A stretch of 33,900 nt of DNA, from positions 1-33,900 of the forward strand of contig JAFXFF010000002.1 in the NCBI GenBank assembly GCA_017520705.1. Reading direction: 5' to 3'. The position numbers were made by a program, and so were the translations under genes. The DNA is from Clostridia bacterium. GTDB lineage: Bacteria; Bacillota; Clostridia; Oscillospirales; Acutalibacteraceae. The notes under the pieces are model-generated. The model saw only the letters and a program-made list of their open reading frames with translations. It was not told the DNA's origin and did not search any database. Shown in pieces: positions 15,095 through 22,515 of the stretch (within the stretch, counting starts at the first letter, position 1; every line of letters begins with the position of its first letter).

Positions 15095-16294
15095 TCAATT
15101 GGTATAGTTATCGAAATAACCCTGCACCAGCACCACGGGGGTGCCCTTGTCACCCGAACCGGAGGTCAGGTCGCACAGGGAGCCGATGAGGTCGGTGAGC
15201 TGACGGGGGGTGGTGCCCTGAGAGGCCATATTGCCCACCAGATTGTCGTCCTTGTGACGGATGCTCTCGGCAATAGCGGCCTTCAGCTCGTCGCCCGACA
15301 GGTCTTTAAAGTCGTTATCCGCCAGATATTTCAGCTTTAGCTCATTGGGGGTGCCGATCAGGCCGTCGGTAAAGGCGGGGGACACCACGGGATCGGCCAG
15401 CTCCCAAATTTTGCCCTGAGGATCCTTGAAGGCGCCGTCGCCGTAGACCATCACCTCCACGTGCTTGCCCGTGGCGGCCAGGATGCGGCTCTGGATGTCC
15501 AGCACCAGATCCTTGCACTCGCGGGGGAACAGCTTGATGCTGTCCTCGGTGGCCTTGTTGGAGCCCAGCAGACCGTAGCGCTCGTTGTAGCCGCTGCCGT
15601 CGATGGAGGAGGTCAGGATGTCGTCCAGACCGCACACGATCTTGGCACCGGCATCACGGAGAATGCGCTTAGTGCGGGCACGGGTGTGGATGTCACAGGT
15701 GAGGATGCAATCGGCGTACTGCAGGATGGCGCGGGGCTGATTGGCGAAGACGATCTCCACCTCGGTACCCTCGGCGCGGATGAGGTCGCCGTAATACTGC
15801 ACGTAATCCACGCCCGTGAACTCGTGAACGTTCTCGCCGAACAGGTCACGATAACGCTCCAGTGTCAACACGTCGGAATAGGGGTTAACGCCGGCCTCGT
15901 CGATCTGGTCGAGGGTGATGAGATGGTTGCCCACCTCGTCGGAGGGATAGCTGAGCATCAGCACCACCTTTTTCGCGCCGCGGGCGATGCCCTTGAGGCA
16001 GACGGCGAAACGATTGCGGGACAGGATGGGGAACATCACGCCCACCGTGCCGCCGCCCAATTTTGCCCGCACGTCGGCGGCGATGGCGTCCACAGAGGCA
16101 TAATTGCCCTGCGCACGGGCCACGATGGACTCGGTAAGGGAGATGACGTCGCGGTCACGCAGCGAGAAGCCCTCGCCGGCGGCAGCAGCCAGCACACTCT
16201 CCGCCACCATGGCGGCCAGATCGTCGCCCTGTCGGATGATGGGACAGCGAATACCGCGGGAAACGGTACCCACCAGACGGGTAGAATCAGCCAT
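15095..16294 (-). CDS. CofE-like (coenzyme F420-0:L-glutamate ligase family) protein
   Basis: The protein has 399 residues from ATG 16294, with AAAGGA 8 nt upstream (an ATG at 16303 overlaps that site). The N-terminus has GIRCPIIRQGDDL and the family-typical DRDVISLTESIVARAQGN. Family members add glutamate to F420-0 in archaea and actinobacteria using GTP. Clostridia are not known to make F420, and no other F420 gene is present, so the true substrate is unknown; a related amide ligation is plausible. It is longer than CofE (about 250 residues), with a C-terminal region containing VEVMVYGDGAFKDPQGKIWE. It is first in an operon with the GMP synthetase subunit and has a consensus promoter. Confidence 0.75.
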   Translation of the reverse strand: MADSTRLVGTVSRGIRCPIIRQGDDLAAMVAESVLAAAAGEGFSLRDRDVISLTESIVARAQGNYASVDAIAADVRAKLGGGTVGVMFPILSRNRFAVCLKGIARGAKKVVLMLSYPSDEVGNHLITLDQIDEAGVNPYSDVLTLERYRDLFGENVHEFTGVDYVQYYGDLIRAEGTEVEIVFANQPRAILQYADCILTCDIHTRARTKRILRDAGAKIVCGLDDILTSSIDGSGYNERYGLLGSNKATEDSIKLFPRECKDLVLDIQSRILAATGKHVEVMVYGDGAFKDPQGKIWELADPVVSPAFTDGLIGTPNELKLKYLADNDFKDLSGDELKAAIAESIRHKDDNLVGNMASQGTTPRQLTDLIGSLCDLTSGSGDKGTPVVLVQGYFDNYTN

Positions 16295-16343
16295 AAACAA
16301 CATCCTTTCCGTATCAAAGGGGTGTCAAAACGATTACTGTATA

Positions 16344-16372
16344 ATCATACCTCTTGTAGTGGTATGTGTCAA
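16344..16372 (-). promoter_or_regulatory. Sigma-A promoter of the CofE-like/guaA operon
   Basis: On the minus strand, TTGACA (16372-16367), a 17-nt spacer and TATGAT (16349-16344) lie about 50 nt upstream of the start. Confidence 0.8.
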
Positions 16373-16410
16373 TAACACACACTACATTTTGTGAAAAATA
16401 GACGGAAATT

Positions 16411-16493
16411 CTTGCGAAAAAAAGGGTGGTTTTTTGCGAATTTTTCGAAAGGAAAACCACAACTTTTGCAGAAAATCAGATTTCTTGCGAAAA
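16411..16493. promoter_or_regulatory. Divergent-promoter spacer with repeated TTGCGAA motif and inverted repeat
   Basis: CTTGCGAAAA occurs exactly at 16411-16420 and 16484-16493, with a related TTTTTGCGAATTTTT at 16431-16445. An inverted repeat GTGGTTTT/AAAACCAC pairs 16426-16433 with 16453-16460. It lies between the two divergent promoters and may bind a regulator. No known operator is recognised. Confidence 0.4.
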
Positions 16494-16497
16494 ATAC

Positions 16498-16526
16498 TGG
16501 ACAAACGGAAAATTTGCGAGTATAAT
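16498..16526 (+). promoter_or_regulatory. Promoter of the PrsA-like lipoprotein gene
   Basis: TGGACA (16498-16503), a 17-nt spacer and TATAAT (16521-16526) lie about 40 nt upstream of the start. Confidence 0.75.
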
Positions 16527-16565
16527 AGCAAGGATTAAGTGCGTCTTCAAGGAGGAACTAACGCT

Positions 16566-17891
16566 ATGAAAAACATCAAACGCATGATCGCTTCTGTGCT
16601 GGCGATCGTCATCGCTCTTTCGGTTATGCTGACCGGCTGCGGCGTGCCCAAGATCGCCTTCAACAAGATCCCCGAAACCGCCGCCACCTACGGCGACAAC
16701 CAGAAACTGACCTCCGGTGAGTATCTGGCCTATCTGTACCTCGAGTTCGAGAATATGTACTACAACCAAGGCCTGTATCAGTACGCGGCCTATGGTATGG
16801 ACCCCTGGGCTCAGACCTTCCCTTACGGTGATACCGAGGAGAAGCTGATCCTCTCCGACTACATCATCCGCGCCACCCAGGACAACATCAAGCGTCAGAT
16901 CGTACTGGCGCAGATGATGAAGGACAACGGCCTCAAGTGGATCGACGAGGACGAGAAGGATATCAACGAAAGCCTGGCCACCATGCTGGAGGATGCCTTC
17001 ATCGACCTGGGCTTCAACAACAAGAGCTACGCCTATGCGCTGAAGAATGCCAACCTCAACGAGCGCTCCACTTTCTACGGTCTGTACGGCAAGGACGGCC
17101 CCCGCGCCGTTAAGGAAGAGGACATCAAAAAGTACTTTGAGGACAATTACGTTTCCTATAAGATGATCAGCATCCCCCTGACCGACAAGAACGGTAAGGC
17201 TCTCGACGAGAAGGGTGAGGAATACAAGAAGATCATGGAGCGTATGGAGAAGTACGAGAAGCTGTACGCCGAAAAGGGCTTCGACGCCGTGAAGGAGCAG
17301 TACGACAAGGACGAGGAAGAGATTAAGAAGCAGCAGTCCACCACCACGACCACCAAGAATCCTACCGGCACCGGTACCGCTACCGGCACCGGCACCACCA
17401 CTGCCGCCCCCACCACCACGACCACTACCGCTGCCCCCACCACCACGACCACTACGGCAGGCACCACCACCGGCACCACCGCCGACGGTGACCACGATCA
17501 CGACCACGATCACGACCACGACCACGAGGAAGAAGAGGACAAGGATCCCAACCGCGTGGACGCCGACAGCTCCAACATGGACGAGGAGCTGAAGAAGGCC
17601 ATTTACAGCGTCGACGTGGGCGCTGGAAAGGGTAAGAAGGTCAACTACAAGGCCGGCGGCTCCACCCCCACCGTGGCCCTGATCGAGCGTCTGGACATCC
17701 ACACCGACCGCAACGGTGAGAAGGATGGCCTGTATGAGGACTCCATCGAAAACATCCTGTACGAGCTGAAGTACGAGGACTTCGACAAGGAAGTGGACGA
17801 GGCCGTGGCTAAGCTGAGCATCGTCTTCAACGAGAAGGTTATTGCCAAGTGCAAGCCCGAGGACTTCCTGACCATCATGGAGAATATGTAA
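16566..17891 (+). CDS. PrsA/SurA-like foldase lipoprotein with Thr-rich and (Asp-His)6 insertion
   Basis: The lipoprotein has 441 residues with signal peptide and lipobox VMLTGCG (Cys about 24). The start at 16566 has AAGGAGG 10 nt upstream. Residues about 30-190 look like the helical chaperone domain of SurA/PrsA proteins (TSGEYLAYLYLEFE; EEDIKKYFEDNY). The expected parvulin rotamase region starts at about 195 but is interrupted. Residues about 258-305 are Thr/Ala/Pro/Gly-rich, and about 310-325 are six Asp-His pairs followed by four Glu. The rest (about 330-441) resembles the end of a rotamase domain. The acidic/His cluster could bind Zn, Ni or Cu. It is a single-gene transcript. Foldase activity is inferred from architecture; canonical parvulin residues are not obvious. 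Confidence 0.75.
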   Translation: MKNIKRMIASVLAIVIALSVMLTGCGVPKIAFNKIPETAATYGDNQKLTSGEYLAYLYLEFENMYYNQGLYQYAAYGMDPWAQTFPYGDTEEKLILSDYIIRATQDNIKRQIVLAQMMKDNGLKWIDEDEKDINESLATMLEDAFIDLGFNNKSYAYALKNANLNERSTFYGLYGKDGPRAVKEEDIKKYFEDNYVSYKMISIPLTDKNGKALDEKGEEYKKIMERMEKYEKLYAEKGFDAVKEQYDKDEEEIKKQQSTTTTTKNPTGTGTATGTGTTTAAPTTTTTTAAPTTTTTTAGTTTGTTADGDHDHDHDHDHDHEEEEDKDPNRVDADSSNMDEELKKAIYSVDVGAGKGKKVNYKAGGSTPTVALIERLDIHTDRNGEKDGLYEDSIENILYELKYEDFDKEVDEAVAKLSIVFNEKVIAKCKPEDFLTIMENM

Positions 17892-17900
17892 GATGCGCGA

Positions 17901-17934
17901 AAGGCGCCGGCCCCATCGGGTCGGCGCCTTTTTT
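17901..17934 (+). terminator. Rho-independent terminator of the PrsA-like gene
   Basis: A stem AAGGCGCCG-GCCC/GGGT-CGGCGCCTT with loop CATC is followed by TTTTTT. It lies 9 nt past the stop codon. Confidence 0.9.
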
Positions 17935-17964
17935 GTTTGGTCAAATCCTATCGAACGTGGGGGC

Positions 17965-17988
17965 ATTCCTCATTACTCATTCCTCATT
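17965..17988. repeat. Short direct repeats ATTCCTCATT between converging genes
   Basis: The 10-mer ATTCCTCATT occurs at 17965-17974 and 17979-17988 with an imperfect copy between, immediately downstream of the stop codon of the minus-strand gene. It looks like simple repeated intergenic sequence; I recognise no function. Confidence 0.6.
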
Positions 17989-17993
17989 CTACA

Positions 17994-18302
17994 TTACCCC
18001 GTGTAATCCTCCAGAAGCACAGACAGCTCCTCCTCGCTGTGGACAGGCACCCCCTCCAAAACCTGCTGGCGCAATTCATAGGGCAGGCCGCTCAGCGGCA
18101 TATCGTATACCTGCTTGGGGTAGGATTGATGCCGTTCAAACACCGCCACCTTCCCCTCCCACGCCCGAATGGTATACAAGGGGACGGGGGCGGCATCGGC
18201 AGGGGTCTCCAACACAAAGCGAAACATCACAAACAGAATCACCGCCGCCAAGAAAAAAGAGGCAGTCAAGATCCACAATATCGGATGGCGTTTTTCTCTC
18301 AT
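17994..18302 (-). CDS. Small membrane-anchored protein, BofC C-terminal-domain-like
   Basis: The protein has 102 residues from ATG 18302, with AGGAG 8 nt upstream. One N-terminal membrane segment (about 8-29) is followed by an extracytoplasmic domain of about 60 residues with GKVAVFERHQSYPKQVYDM, LPYELRQQVLEGV and the C-terminal EELSVLLEDY. This order resembles the C-terminal domain of BofC, a regulator of intercompartmental signalling in Bacillus sporulation, and short stand-alone versions are common in Clostridia, including non-sporulating ones. The call rests on pattern memory only. No clear promoter was found. Confidence 0.6.
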   Translation of the reverse strand: MREKRHPILWILTASFFLAAVILFVMFRFVLETPADAAPVPLYTIRAWEGKVAVFERHQSYPKQVYDMPLSGLPYELRQQVLEGVPVHSEEELSVLLEDYTG

Positions 18303-18434
18303 AGGACACACTCCTCTCGGCTTTTCGCTCTGTTACAGTGTGTCCAGAAAGTGAAAAAATATGGGGAGAAGAGGAATTTTTGCCGTCCGATGCGGAAAAA
18401 ACATAAAAAATAGGCCGATTTCTTTATTTTAGGT

Positions 18435-18463
18435 TTGACTTTTTGCGGATTTTGCAATACTAT
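18435..18463 (+). promoter_or_regulatory. Promoter of the class A PBP gene
   Basis: TTGACT (18435-18440), a 17-nt spacer and TACTAT (18458-18463) lie about 84 nt upstream of the start codon. An inverted repeat ATACT-ATT-AGTAT overlaps the -10. Confidence 0.6.
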
Positions 18464-18546
18464 TAGTATGTATATCTTTGATTTAAAATGGGTAGATAGT
18501 GTCTGCCTTTTACATTTCAACCCTACGGTTGGAAAGGAGTGCTCCT

Positions 18547-21036
18547 ATGGCAAACAAGGCGAAAAAAACCAAAAAAGAACGGATGTCCGTAGGCGAGTGG
18601 TTTGCCACCCTGCCGCGGCGCGTGCTGGATTGGTTCATCTCCCTCTTCCGTCCCACCCCCGAGCAGCGGGCGCGGCGGCGGCGCAGACGAGGCCGCTTTT
18701 TCGGCGCCCTGCTGGGTCTGATTCTGGTAGGGGTCATCACCGTCACCTTCGTGGTGGGCGTGCTGGTCATCTTCTGGGTGGTCAACTTTGACGCCGAAGC
18801 CTACTGTCCCGACCTGACCGCCACCGCCGGAGGCAACCGCTCGGTCATCTGGGTGCAGGACGAGAGCGACCAATGGGTACCCTATCACAATCTGGAGGGC
18901 GGCAACTCCGTCTGGACCGACCTCAAGGACATTCCCCTCAATATGCAGAACGCCGTCATCGCCATCGAAGACGAGCGTTTCCGTGACCACGAAGGCGTGG
19001 ACTGGAAGCGTACCGCCGGCGCCATGATCAATCTGGTGGCCAACCGCGTATTCCATCTGGGCTCCACCGAGTACGGCGGCTCCACCATCACCCAGCAGCT
19101 CATCAAGGTCACCACCCAAGAGAACGACCACAGCGTCAAGCGTAAGATCAACGAAATATTGGCCGCCTCCTATATGGAGTCCACCAAATACACCAAGGAC
19201 GAAATTCTGGAAGGCTACCTGAACAACGTGCCCCTCACCGGCGATCTGGTGGGTGTGGGCATCGGCGCCCGCTCCTATTTCGGTAAGGAGTTGCAGGAAT
19301 TGTCCATCGCCGAGTGCGCGGTGCTGGCCAGCATCACCAACAACCCCAGCATGTACAACCCCTACACTCACCCCGAAAACGTGCGTCAGCGTCAGCAACT
19401 GGTGCTGGCGAAGATGTACGAGGTGGGCTTCATCACCAAGGACGAGTATCTGAACGCCCTGAATGAGGAGCTGGTTTATCAGAGCAGTGCCGTCAAGCAG
19501 GAGATCCAGGACTACTACGTAGACCTGGTGGTGGAGGACGTAGCCGCCGATCTGATGAAGGAATACGGCTACACCTACAACTACGCCATCAATCTGGTGT
19601 ACTACGGCGGCCTCAACATCTACTCCGCCGAGGATCCCGAGGTGCAGGCTAAGGTACAGGCAGTGTATGAGAACGAGGAAAATTTCCCCGCTCACCTCAA
19701 AAACGATGAGGAGGATCCCCAAGCCGCCTTCTTCTGCGTGGACTATAACGGCAAGGTGATCGCCACCGTGGGCGGACGCGGAGAAAAGACCGCCAACCGC
19801 GTGCTCAACCGCTCCACCGCCTCCGTGCGCTCCCCCGGCTCCTCCATTAAGCCCCTGGCCGCCTACGGCCTGGCCATCAAAAACAATCTGGTGCACTACT
19901 CCTCCATCCTGCGGGATGCCCCCATTACCCTGCCCAACGGCAGCAAATGGCCCAAGAACTACGGTCAGTCGAAAGCCAAGGACAGCGGCGACGTACTGCT
20001 GGGCATAGCCCTGCAGAAATCCCTCAACACCACCGCCGTGCGGCTGGTGGAGCAGATGACCCCCCGCGAGTGCTACGAGTTCCTCACCGACACATTCCAT
20101 CTGACCACCATCACCGACGGCAAGACGGTGGACGGCTCCTACAAGAGTGACGTGGATCTGGCTCCGCTGGCGCTGGGCGCCCTCACCGACGGCGCCACCG
20201 CCCGCGAGATGGCGGCGGCCTATGCCATCTTCGGCAGCGGCGGCTATTACAACGAGCCCTACACCTACTACTACGTCACCCGCGCCTCCGACAACCCCGG
20301 CGACCCCCATCTGCTGGACAAGGGAAGCCTGGAATACGGCGGCTGTAACACCGAGATCGCTTTGGATCCCCAGACCTCCTACGTCATGGTCAGCCTGCTG
20401 CAGCGCGTGACCAGCAACCTCAGCGGCAGCACCGGTTGGCTCTATTTGGGCCAAGACTGGAAGGATTGGCAGGTGTTCGGCAAGACCGGTACCTCCGAGG
20501 ATGACAAGGACGTGTATTTCTGCGGCGGCACCGCCTACTACTGTGCCTCCAGCTGGTTTGGCTATGACAACAACCAAGAGCTGTCCGTCAAGACCAACCC
20601 CCGCCAGACCTACTATGCCAAAATCCTGTGGAACAAGGCGATGAAGGTGCTCCACGAGGACCTGCAGATCAAGGACTTTGAAGCACCTGCCGGCGTGGAA
20701 ACACTGACCTACTGCACCAAGACGGGTCTCATCGCCACCGCACATTGCGCAAAGACCGATACGGGTGTGTACAAGACCAGCTTTAAGCCGGATCTGTGCA
20801 CCTGCGGCACCGAGGAGGAGGAGCGTCCCGATCCCGTGATCCCCACCCTCCCCACACCTCCCACCTCTACCCCCGATACCGGCAGCACAACCACCACCGG
20901 CACCACCGATGGCACCGGCGGCACCGAGAACACACAGGGTACGGAGAGCACTGCGGTGCCCACCCTCCCCACCACCGAAACCACCGTCCCCGTCACACCG
21001 GGTGGGGACGAGGACGATATCATTCCTACCCCATAA
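18547..21036 (+). CDS. Class A penicillin-binding protein (PBP1A-like, glycosyltransferase and transpeptidase)
   Basis: The protein has 829 residues from ATG 18547, with GGAAAGGAG upstream. A basic cytoplasmic tail (RARRRRRRGR) precedes one membrane helix (about 55-80). The GT51 domain has the catalytic Glu in IAIEDERFRDHEGVD and the motif GGSTITQQL. The transpeptidase domain has SSIK (in RSPGSSIKP, SxxK box), SLN and KTG (FGKTGTSED). A Cys-rich C-terminal segment and a Thr/Pro/Gly-rich tail (about 765-829) follow. It polymerises lipid II and cross-links peptidoglycan outside the membrane. Homoserine dehydrogenase follows after 19 nt with no terminator, an unusual pairing. Domains are complete. 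Confidence 0.95.
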   Translation: MANKAKKTKKERMSVGEWFATLPRRVLDWFISLFRPTPEQRARRRRRRGRFFGALLGLILVGVITVTFVVGVLVIFWVVNFDAEAYCPDLTATAGGNRSVIWVQDESDQWVPYHNLEGGNSVWTDLKDIPLNMQNAVIAIEDERFRDHEGVDWKRTAGAMINLVANRVFHLGSTEYGGSTITQQLIKVTTQENDHSVKRKINEILAASYMESTKYTKDEILEGYLNNVPLTGDLVGVGIGARSYFGKELQELSIAECAVLASITNNPSMYNPYTHPENVRQRQQLVLAKMYEVGFITKDEYLNALNEELVYQSSAVKQEIQDYYVDLVVEDVAADLMKEYGYTYNYAINLVYYGGLNIYSAEDPEVQAKVQAVYENEENFPAHLKNDEEDPQAAFFCVDYNGKVIATVGGRGEKTANRVLNRSTASVRSPGSSIKPLAAYGLAIKNNLVHYSSILRDAPITLPNGSKWPKNYGQSKAKDSGDVLLGIALQKSLNTTAVRLVEQMTPRECYEFLTDTFHLTTITDGKTVDGSYKSDVDLAPLALGALTDGATAREMAAAYAIFGSGGYYNEPYTYYYVTRASDNPGDPHLLDKGSLEYGGCNTEIALDPQTSYVMVSLLQRVTSNLSGSTGWLYLGQDWKDWQVFGKTGTSEDDKDVYFCGGTAYYCASSWFGYDNNQELSVKTNPRQTYYAKILWNKAMKVLHEDLQIKDFEAPAGVETLTYCTKTGLIATAHCAKTDTGVYKTSFKPDLCTCGTEEEERPDPVIPTLPTPPTSTPDTGSTTTTGTTDGTGGTENTQGTESTAVPTLPTTETTVPVTPGGDEDDIIPTP

Positions 21037-21055
21037 AGTAAAGGACGATAATGCT

Positions 21056-22288
21056 ATGATTTCCATTGCCATTTTAGGCCACGGTGTGGTGGGCAACGGC
21101 GTCGCCGAGGTGCTGGACCACAACGCCCGCGGCATCGCCGCCAAGGCGGGGGACGGCATCCGGGTCAAGCGGATCCTGGATCTGCGCTCCTTCCCCGACC
21201 TGCCCTATGCCGACAAATTCACCACCGATTTTAATGACATCTTAGAGGATGAGGAGATCCGCATCGTGGTGGAGACCATGGGCGGGCTGCATCCCGCCTA
21301 CGACTACGTGAAGGCAAGCCTGCTGGCCGGCAAAAACGTGGTCACCTCCAACAAGGAGCTGGTAGCCGCCAAGGGCGACGAGCTGCTGGCGATTGCCAAA
21401 GAGCGCAACCTCAACTTTCTGTTCGAGGCCAGCGTGGGCGGCGGTATTCCCATTCTCCGCCCTCTGGATCAGTGCCTGGCCGCCAACGAGGTGTTCGAGG
21501 TGGCGGGTATCCTCAACGGCACCACCAACTTTATGCTCACCAAGATGATCCGCGAGGGTATGAGCTTTGACGGCGCCCTGGCACTGGCACAAAAGCTGGG
21601 CTATGCCGAGCGGGACCCCTCTGCCGACGTGGAGGGTCACGACGCCTGCCGTAAGATCTGCATCTTAGCTTCCCTCGCCTTCGGCAAGCACGTGTATCCC
21701 CACGAGGTGCACACCGAGGGCATCACCGACCTCACCGAGGAGGACGTGAAGTACGCCGCCGCCTGCGGTGGCGTCATCAAGCTGGTGGGACGCGCCACCC
21801 GCACCGAGGACGGACATCTGTTCTGTCTGGTGTCCCCCGTCATCCTGCCGAAAGACAACCTGCTGGCGGACGTCAACGACGTGTTCAACGCCGTGATGGT
21901 CCGCGGCGACAGCGTGGGCGACGTGGTCTTTGTGGGCCGCGGCGCCGGCAAGCTGCCCACCGCCAGCGCGGTGGTGGCGGACGTCATCGACGAGGTGAAG
22001 CACCTCAACGCCCGCAAGTACTTATTCTGGGAGGGCAACGAGCCGGGTCACGTCCGCGATTACCGTTTGGCTCCCGCCCGTCTGCTGCTCCGCTTCGCCT
22101 GCAAAGAGGATGCCGGAGCGCTGGTGCAGATCGGTCAAGTCTTCGGCGACGTGCGAATGATCTCCATCCCCGACGCCCCCGACAACGAGGTGGCTTTTAT
22201 CTCCCCCTGTATGCCGGAGTATCTGCTGGAGGAAAAGATCGCCTCCTTCACCGGGATGACCCTGATGCGCCGCCTGCGTATTTATTAA
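21056..22288 (+). CDS. hom: Homoserine dehydrogenase
   Basis: The protein has 410 residues from ATG 21056, which follows AAAGGA; the ATG at 21051 is out of frame. The Rossmann start is ISIAILGHGVVGNGVAEVL. The catalytic domain has NGTTNFML and GYAERDPSADVEGHDACRK, and a C-terminal ACT-like domain (about 340-405) suits feedback control. It reduces aspartate semialdehyde to homoserine for threonine and methionine. It is likely cotranscribed with the PBP gene and precedes lysC, the first enzyme of the same pathway, across a repeat-filled gap. Confidence 0.95.
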   Translation: MISIAILGHGVVGNGVAEVLDHNARGIAAKAGDGIRVKRILDLRSFPDLPYADKFTTDFNDILEDEEIRIVVETMGGLHPAYDYVKASLLAGKNVVTSNKELVAAKGDELLAIAKERNLNFLFEASVGGGIPILRPLDQCLAANEVFEVAGILNGTTNFMLTKMIREGMSFDGALALAQKLGYAERDPSADVEGHDACRKICILASLAFGKHVYPHEVHTEGITDLTEEDVKYAAACGGVIKLVGRATRTEDGHLFCLVSPVILPKDNLLADVNDVFNAVMVRGDSVGDVVFVGRGAGKLPTASAVVADVIDEVKHLNARKYLFWEGNEPGHVRDYRLAPARLLLRFACKEDAGALVQIGQVFGDVRMISIPDAPDNEVAFISPCMPEYLLEEKIASFTGMTLMRRLRIY

Positions 22289-22333
22289 TGCGGTTCATCC
22301 GATAAGGTCGGGAACTCATTTTAAGTCCCTCTT

Positions 22334-22506
22334 CACCAAAGGGGTGCCAAGCCCTGCGGTGGGCAAACAACCATAAAGTCTATTCTCACCAAAGGGGTGC
22401 CAAACCCTGCGGTGGACAAACAACCATAAAGTCTATTCTCACCAAAGGGGTGCCAAACCCTGCGGTGGACAAACAACCATTAAAGTCTATTCTCACCAAA
22501 GGGGTG
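22334..22506. repeat. 53-bp tandem repeat between hom and lysC (three units plus a partial fourth)
   Basis: The block CACCAAAGGGGTG starts at 22334, 22387, 22440 and 22494, giving periods 53, 53 and 54 bp. Each full unit continues with a CTGCGGTGG block and CAAACAACCATAAAGTCTATT. Units 2 and 3 are nearly identical, and the first has a few substitutions. CACC/GGTG can pair within the block. The fourth copy forms the ribosome site of lysC (AAAGGGGTG, 7 nt before the ATG). Confidence 0.95.
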
Positions 22507-22515
22507 TAACGTGAA

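Noticed and set aside
16476-17966. Minus-strand frame of 496 codons over the PrsA-like gene
   Set aside because: It is a Val/Gly/Leu-rich antisense shadow of a GC-rich gene; the plus strand has lipobox, ribosome site, promoter and terminator.
18523-21168. Minus-strand frame of 881 codons over the PBP gene
   Set aside because: It is an antisense shadow with no recognisable domain; the plus strand carries complete GT51 and transpeptidase motifs.
22334-22506. CRISPR array
   Set aside because: The whole 53-bp unit is repeated with no variable spacers and no cas genes are near; it is a plain tandem repeat.
22289-22515. Lysine riboswitch or T-box upstream of lysC
   Set aside because: The gap is taken up by 53-bp repeats and lacks the conserved helices of either element.
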